Source: an uncultured bacterium (GTDB lineage: Bacteria; Bacillota; Clostridia; Lachnospirales; Lachnospiraceae). From it: a stretch of DNA of 10,480 nucleotides. A program made the position numbers and the translations under genes. Position 1 is the first letter of the stretch. Each line of letters starts with the position of its first letter. The stretch lies in assembly GCA_947086625.1 (NCBI GenBank), contig CAMTZV010000011.1:1-10480 (forward strand). Reading direction: 5' to 3'. Shown one piece after another: positions 5,961-10,480 of this stretch. The notes under the pieces were generated by a model, which searched no databases, had not been told where the DNA came from, and saw only the letters and a list, made by a program, of their open reading frames with translations.

Positions 5961-8240
5961 ATGAAACAAGCGGAATTATTGATGCAGATTGACCGAATTG
6001 TCGCAGAGCTTACGACGGAGGAAAAAATCCGCATGATCCACGGCGCGGGCCTGTTCGAGACGGGAGCCGTAGAACGGCTGAACATCCCCCAGCTTAAAAT
6101 GTCGGACGGGCCGATGGGCGTGCGGGCCGAGTTTGAGAAGGATCGCTGGGTGCCGGCCGGAAACGGGGACGATGATGTGTCCTATCTGCCGTCAAACAGC
6201 GCGATCGCGATGACGTGGAACCCCGCGCTTGCGTATGAGATGGGGCGGGTCCTGGGAGAGGAAGCGAGAGGGCGCGGCAAGGACGTGATCTTAGCGCCCG
6301 GCATCAACGTGAAGCGGTTGGCAAACGGCGGCAGGAACTTTGAGTATCTCAGTGAGGATCCATACCTCATCCGCCGGATGGCGGTGCCGCTCATTCAGGG
6401 CATCCAGACGGCGGACGTTGCCGCGTGCGTGAAGCATTTTGCCGTAAACAGCCAGGAGACAGAGCGGCTTTGGGTCAATGTGGAAATAGACGAGCGCGCG
6501 CTGCGCGAGATTTATCTTCCGGCGTTTGAGGCGGCGGTGAAGGAGGCGGGCGCGTATTCCGTGATGGGCGCCTACAACCTGCTGCGCGGCGAGCACTGCT
6601 GTGAGAGCCGTCTTCTGCTCGGCGATATCCTGCGGGAGGAATGGGGCTACGGCGGGGCGGTGATCTCGGACTGGGGCGGCGTTCACCACACGCTTGCCGC
6701 GGCGAAAAGCGCGCTGGATATCGAAATGTCCGTGACGCCGGATTTTGACGATTACTGCATGGCAAGCCCGCTGCTTGCCGCAGTAAAAAACGGCGAGGTC
6801 AGCGAATCGTTTATCGACGAAAAGATCCGGCACATCCTGCTTCTGATGGTGCGCATCCGGCTGATTGAGATTACGGCGGGGGAAGCTCCTCAGGTGAAGC
6901 GAAACCGTGACCGCAAGCGGGGCTGCTACAATACGAGGGAGCATCGGCAGGCGGCGCTTGAAGCGGCAAGGGAGTCGGTCGTGCTCTTAAAAAACGAGGG
7001 ACAGACGCTTCCGTTCGATCCCGCGCGGGCAAGGCGCGTGCTCGTCATCGGCGATAACGCCGTGCGCAGGCAGGCATCAGGCGGAGGCAGCGCGGAAATT
7101 TCGGCGCTTTATGAAAAGACGCCGCTCCTCGGTATCCGTGAATTTCTCGGCGGAAACAGCGAGGTCGTCTTTGCGGAGGGCTATGAGACACCCGTAAAAA
7201 ACGAGAGCGGGGAAAACTGGCAGGCGGCAAGCCTTGACGCGGCTTTAGACGGGGAAAAGGAGCGGCGCGCACGGGAGAAACGGGCGCAGGAGCAGGCATA
7301 CCATGCGCGTGCGGAAGAACTCCGCGGCGAGGCTGTCCGGCTGGCGGGGGACAACAGCTTTGACTATGTGATTTTTGTCGGCGGGCTCAACCACGATTAC
7401 GACGTGGAGGGGCAGGATCGCGAAAATCTTGCGCTCCCGTATGAGCAGGACGCGCTGATTCGGGAGCTTCTCGCGGTGCGAGGCGATCTGGCGGTCGTGA
7501 TGCTCGCCGGCTCCCCGGTGGCGATGCAGGCGTGGAGCAAGAAAGCGCGCGCGATTTTGTGGATGAGCTACAGCGGCATGGAGAGCGGCTTTGCACTGGC
7601 GGAGACGATTTTCGGGGCGGTGAACCCGTCCGGAAAGCTTGCGGAGAGCCTGCCGTTTTCCGTGGAGGAGAGCAGCGGCTATGTGGGGGAGGACTATCTC
7701 GGGCGCGCGCTTACGGACGGGGAAAAGCAGCGGATGGACGCGCACCTGACGCAGGAGTACCGGGAGGGGCTTCTGGTCGGCTACCGCTATTATGAGCGCA
7801 GAAATGTCCCGGTGCAGTTTGCGTTCGGGCACGGGCTGTCCTACACGTCGTTTTCCTACGGGAGCTGCCGTGTGCGGATGCGGAAAGGCTGCGAGACAGC
7901 GGCGGACGGCTGTGGCGGCTTTGGCGCGCAGACGGTAGAATGCTGCGAGGTAACGGTGGTTGTCAGAAATACCGGGGCGCGCGCCGGAAAAGAAACCGTG
8001 CAGGTTTACGTCGCGCGGGAGGGCGCGGCGGAGCATGAGCCCGTGAAGGTGCTCGCGGGCTTTGAAAAGCGGGAGGTTTTGCCGGGGCAGGAAACGATCT
8101 GCACGATCCGTCTTGACGAACGCGCCTTTCAGCAATACGATGAAAAGAAAAAGGCGTGGGCCGGGGTAGCCGGAGGCTATGAGCTTCTCGTTGGAAGCTC
8201 AAGCGCGGATATCAGACAGCGGATACACGTCACAATCTGA
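5961..8240 (+). CDS. GH3 beta-glucosidase (beta-glycosidase)
   Basis: Retaining family 3 exo-beta-glycosidase of 759 residues with no signal peptide, so probably cytoplasmic. The (beta/alpha)8 domain (about 1-300) carries substrate-binding SDGPMGVR (48-55), GRNFEYLSEDP, KHF (158-160), and the nucleophile D237 in VISDWGG. The alpha/beta sandwich domain begins around ESVVLLKNEG (338-347); E483 in VEGQDR is the likely acid/base by family comparison. A C-terminal fibronectin-III-like domain follows FGHGLSYTSF (about 622-759). No PA14 insert is present. Two oddities: a highly charged helical insert at about 431-460, and five cysteines within 636-662. GH3 also includes beta-xylosidases and arabinofuranosidases. 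Beta-glucosidase is favoured because the neighbours fit xyloglucan breakdown, where glucose must be removed after each xylose. An in-frame TGA at 5949-5951 blocks any upstream start. The ribosome site is weak, so translational coupling or a structured leader may matter. Confidence 0.92.
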   Translation: MKQAELLMQIDRIVAELTTEEKIRMIHGAGLFETGAVERLNIPQLKMSDGPMGVRAEFEKDRWVPAGNGDDDVSYLPSNSAIAMTWNPALAYEMGRVLGEEARGRGKDVILAPGINVKRLANGGRNFEYLSEDPYLIRRMAVPLIQGIQTADVAACVKHFAVNSQETERLWVNVEIDERALREIYLPAFEAAVKEAGAYSVMGAYNLLRGEHCCESRLLLGDILREEWGYGGAVISDWGGVHHTLAAAKSALDIEMSVTPDFDDYCMASPLLAAVKNGEVSESFIDEKIRHILLLMVRIRLIEITAGEAPQVKRNRDRKRGCYNTREHRQAALEAARESVVLLKNEGQTLPFDPARARRVLVIGDNAVRRQASGGGSAEISALYEKTPLLGIREFLGGNSEVVFAEGYETPVKNESGENWQAASLDAALDGEKERRAREKRAQEQAYHARAEELRGEAVRLAGDNSFDYVIFVGGLNHDYDVEGQDRENLALPYEQDALIRELLAVRGDLAVVMLAGSPVAMQAWSKKARAILWMSYSGMESGFALAETIFGAVNPSGKLAESLPFSVEESSGYVGEDYLGRALTDGEKQRMDAHLTQEYREGLLVGYRYYERRNVPVQFAFGHGLSYTSFSYGSCRVRMRKGCETAADGCGGFGAQTVECCEVTVVVRNTGARAGKETVQVYVAREGAAEHEPVKVLAGFEKREVLPGQETICTIRLDERAFQQYDEKKKAWAGVAGGYELLVGSSSADIRQRIHVTI

Positions 8241-8255
8241 GCAGGAGGAAAGAAG

Positions 8256-10274
8256 ATGTTTCCATATGAGAAGGTAGAAAAGGTTCCCTACGGCGGCGAC
8301 TACAATCCCGAGCAATGGTCAAAGGAGGTGTGGGAGGAGGATATGCGGCTGCTTCGGGAGGCGTACATCGATATCGTGACGCTGAACGTCTTTTCGTGGG
8401 CGGCGCTGCAGCCGAACGAGACAACCTACGATTTTTCGCGGCTGGATGAGATCATGGAGCTGGTCACAAAAAACGGGATGAAGGTGTGCATGGCGACGTC
8501 GACGGGCGCGCACCCCGCGTGGATGGCAAAAAAATATCCCGACATTCTGCGCGTGGACTTTGAGGGGCGCAGGCGCAAATTTGGCGGGCGGCACAATTCC
8601 TGCCCGAACAGCCCGACATACCAGAAGTATTCGGTTGCGCTGACGAGGAAGCTGGCGGAGCGGTATAAGGATTACGACAATATTATTGCGTGGCATATCT
8701 CGAACGAATTTGGCGGGGAGTGCTACTGCGAAAACTGCGAGCGGGCGTTCCGCGTCTGGCTGCAAAAAAAGTACAAAACCGTGGACGCGCTCAACCGGGC
8801 GTGGGATACGGCGTTCTGGGGCCACACGTTTTACGGCTGGGACGAGATCGTAGCCCCGGATATGCGCAGCGAGCACTTTGACGAGGAGCGGACGTGCTTT
8901 CAGGGAATTTCTCTCGACTACCGCCGGTTCATGTCGGATTCTATTTTAGACTGCTACGTGCGCGAGCAGGCGGCGGTGAAAGAAGTCCTGCCGGACGCCG
9001 CTGTCACGACAAACCTCATGGGCTTTTACAAGCCGCTCGACTACTTTCAATGGGCGCGGGAGATGGATTTTGTCGCGTGGGACAACTACCCGTCCAACGA
9101 CGACGGCTATACGAGAATTGCGATGTGCCACGACCTGATGCGCGGCATCGGCGGCGGCGCGCCCTTTGCGCTGATGGAGCAGACGCCGAGCGTTACAAAC
9201 TGGCTGCCGTACAACGCCTTAAAGCGGCCCGGCGTGATGCGCCTCTGGAGCTATCAGGCGATGGCGCACGGGGCGGATACCGTTATGTTTTTCCAGATGC
9301 GCAGGAGCATCGGGGCGTGTGAAAAGTATCACGGGGCGGTGATCGATCATGCGGGCAGCAATCAGGCGCGCGTATACCGGGAGGTGGCGGCGCTTGGAAA
9401 GGAGCTTGCGGCGCTCGGGAAGCAGACGCTTGGGATGCGCACGAAATCACAGATCGCGCTCTTGTTCGACTGGGACAACTGGTGGGGGATCGAGTATTCC
9501 GCAGGGCCCAGCGAGAATCTGCGCTGTCTGGATGAGTTTGCACGTTTTTACGAGGCATTGCGGGGCATGAATTACAATGTAGATATCGTAAGCCCGGATA
9601 TGGCGCTTGACGCTTACCGGCTCGTCGTCGCGCCGGTCTGCTACATGGTGAAGGGCAGCGACGACGCGCGCATCCGCGCGTTTGTGAAAAATGGCGGGAC
9701 GTTTGTGACGACCTTTTTCAGCGGCATCGTGGAGGAGCACGACCTGGTGGTGCCCGGCGGCTATCCGGGAAAGCTGCGCGATATCCTCGGCATCTGGGTC
9801 GAGGAGGAGGACGCACTGCCTGCGGGCGCGGAAAATTCCTTTGTCTATCGCGGGAAAACATACCCCGCCACGCTTTTGTGCGATCTGTTGCACCTCGAGG
9901 GCGCGCAGCAGATTGACGAGGGCGGCTATGGAAGCGATTTTTATGCAGGTATGCCGGTTGTCACGAAAAATGAGTTCGGAGCGGGCAGGGCGTATTACCT
10001 CGCCACGGCCTCAAACGAGGCGTTTTACCGGGCGTTTCTGGCCAATCTGTGCGCGGAGCAGGGGATTGAGCCCGTGCTGAAAACGCCGGCGGGCGTCGAG
10101 GCAGCGAGCCGGGAGGGCGAAGGCGGGCGGCTGCTCTACGTGTTGAACCACAACGACGAGGCCGCTGTGATCAGCCTGCCGAAGCCGATGCGGGATCTGG
10201 TGTCGGGAGAAACGTATCCGGCGGGCGATCACGCGATTGCGCCGAAGGATGTGCGGATTTTCCAGCAGGCATAA
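8256..10274 (+). CDS. GH42 beta-galactosidase
   Basis: Retaining beta-galactosidase of 672 residues, typical for the family, with no signal peptide. The TIM barrel (about 1-390) begins with YGGDYNPEQW. The acid/base is E151 in WHISNEFGG and the nucleophile is E308 in LMEQTPSVTNW. C116, C156, C158 and C161 (CYCENC) match the zinc-binding cysteines described in the Thermus GH42 enzyme. A trimerisation/Rossmann-like middle domain (about 395-600) and a small C-terminal beta domain (about 610-672) follow. It starts 15 bases after the GH3 stop with AGGAGG at 8243-8248, seven bases upstream, so it is certainly in the same operon. In this setting it probably removes beta-1,2-galactose from xyloglucan side chains. 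GH42 enzymes also act on galacto-oligosaccharides, galactan fragments and alpha-L-arabinopyranosides, so the substrate remains inference. Confidence 0.94.
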   Translation: MFPYEKVEKVPYGGDYNPEQWSKEVWEEDMRLLREAYIDIVTLNVFSWAALQPNETTYDFSRLDEIMELVTKNGMKVCMATSTGAHPAWMAKKYPDILRVDFEGRRRKFGGRHNSCPNSPTYQKYSVALTRKLAERYKDYDNIIAWHISNEFGGECYCENCERAFRVWLQKKYKTVDALNRAWDTAFWGHTFYGWDEIVAPDMRSEHFDEERTCFQGISLDYRRFMSDSILDCYVREQAAVKEVLPDAAVTTNLMGFYKPLDYFQWAREMDFVAWDNYPSNDDGYTRIAMCHDLMRGIGGGAPFALMEQTPSVTNWLPYNALKRPGVMRLWSYQAMAHGADTVMFFQMRRSIGACEKYHGAVIDHAGSNQARVYREVAALGKELAALGKQTLGMRTKSQIALLFDWDNWWGIEYSAGPSENLRCLDEFARFYEALRGMNYNVDIVSPDMALDAYRLVVAPVCYMVKGSDDARIRAFVKNGGTFVTTFFSGIVEEHDLVVPGGYPGKLRDILGIWVEEEDALPAGAENSFVYRGKTYPATLLCDLLHLEGAQQIDEGGYGSDFYAGMPVVTKNEFGAGRAYYLATASNEAFYRAFLANLCAEQGIEPVLKTPAGVEAASREGEGGRLLYVLNHNDEAAVISLPKPMRDLVSGETYPAGDHAIAPKDVRIFQQA

Positions 10275-10368
10275 CGCGCAAAATCAGGCAGCCGTAAACG
10301 GTACAGCGGCAAATGACACAACAGCGAAGGAATCTAAGATGTGATAAGACAAAAGACAGGAGGCGGAT
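10275..10368 (+). other. GH42-kinase spacer, no terminator seen
   Basis: This 94-base gap holds no stem-loop with a U-tract and no promoter I can defend. The strongest small hairpin is CCGT-AA-ACGG (about 10292-10301), too short to matter. AGGAGG at 10358-10363 is the ribosome site for the next gene, five bases before its ATG. Read-through from the hydrolase genes is the simplest reading. Confidence 0.5.
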
Positions 10369-10480
10369 ATGTATTACATTGGAATCGACCTTGGAACGTC
10401 GGCGGTGAAGCTTTTGCTTCTCGACGCGGACGGGACAGTCAAAAAGACAACAAGCCGGGAATACCCACTGTTCTTCCCGC
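10369..10480 (+). CDS. xylB: FGGY-family sugar kinase, probably xylulokinase, N-terminal fragment
   Basis: Only the first 37 codons are in the window. [20 protein letters not shown] is the phosphate-1 ATP-binding motif of the actin/hexokinase-like FGGY kinases, and the following SREYPLFFP resembles xylulokinases of Clostridia. The family phosphorylates sugars such as D-xylulose, L-ribulose, glycerol and L-rhamnulose. Xylulokinase is chosen from the N-terminal wording and because the operon's first enzyme releases xylose, which isomerisation turns into xylulose. A strong AGGAGG lies five bases before the ATG. The family is secure; the substrate is provisional until the rest of the gene is read. 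Confidence 0.75.
   Translation, partial: MYYIGIDLGTSAVKLLLLDADGTVKKTTSREYPLFFP

Noticed and set aside
7245..8135. Minus-strand open frame (296 codons) opposite the GH3 gene
   Set aside because: Same explanation: Arg/His/Pro/Ala-rich translation with no family features, fully covered by a confident gene.
1..10480. Searched for tRNA, rRNA, CRISPR arrays, insertion sequences and phage genes
   Set aside because: No repeat-spacer pattern, transposase frame, terminal inverted repeats or RNA gene was evident; the window is almost fully explained by metabolic and regulatory genes.

Overview
The window looks like a chromosomal carbohydrate-utilisation locus from a GC-rich member of the Clostridia (Bacillota), plausibly a Lachnospiraceae-type gut or rumen bacterium. 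Three things point that way: strong AGGAGG-type ribosome binding sites, a YesM/YesN-style two-component pair next to glycoside hydrolases, and a xylulokinase-like N-terminus. The taxonomic call is inference; no marker gene is present.

Layout. On the minus strand, 1-3352 holds a sensor histidine kinase (1553-3352) followed by its AraC-type response regulator (1-1487, running off the left edge). The 200-base AT-rich gap at 3353-3552 is the control region. It carries two good sigma-A-type promoters back to back, with their -35 boxes one base apart, and inverted repeats over both -10 boxes. On the plus strand, 3553 to the right edge is an apparent operon: GH31 alpha-xylosidase (YicI type), GH3 beta-glucosidase, GH42 beta-galactosidase, then the first 37 codons of an FGGY sugar kinase that looks like xylulokinase. 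Gaps within it are 68, 15 and 94 bases, and I see no convincing terminator.

How the genes fit together. None of the three hydrolases shows a signal peptide, so they should act in the cytoplasm on imported oligosaccharides. The best single substrate is xyloglucan oligosaccharide. GH42 would remove beta-galactose caps from xylosyl side chains, GH31 would remove the exposed non-reducing-end alpha-1,6-xylose, and GH3 would remove the unmasked beta-1,4-glucose, in repeated cycles. Xylose would then pass through an isomerase (not in the window) to the xylulokinase. The membrane kinase would sense an extracellular glycan signal and the response regulator would activate the divergent operon. No sugar transporter, xylose isomerase, fucosidase or endo-xyloglucanase is visible; they may lie outside the window.

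The gene families are known and the combination has precedent in cellulolytic Clostridia. I do not see a wholly new system. The most original material is the symmetric divergent control region and two odd segments of the GH3 protein.
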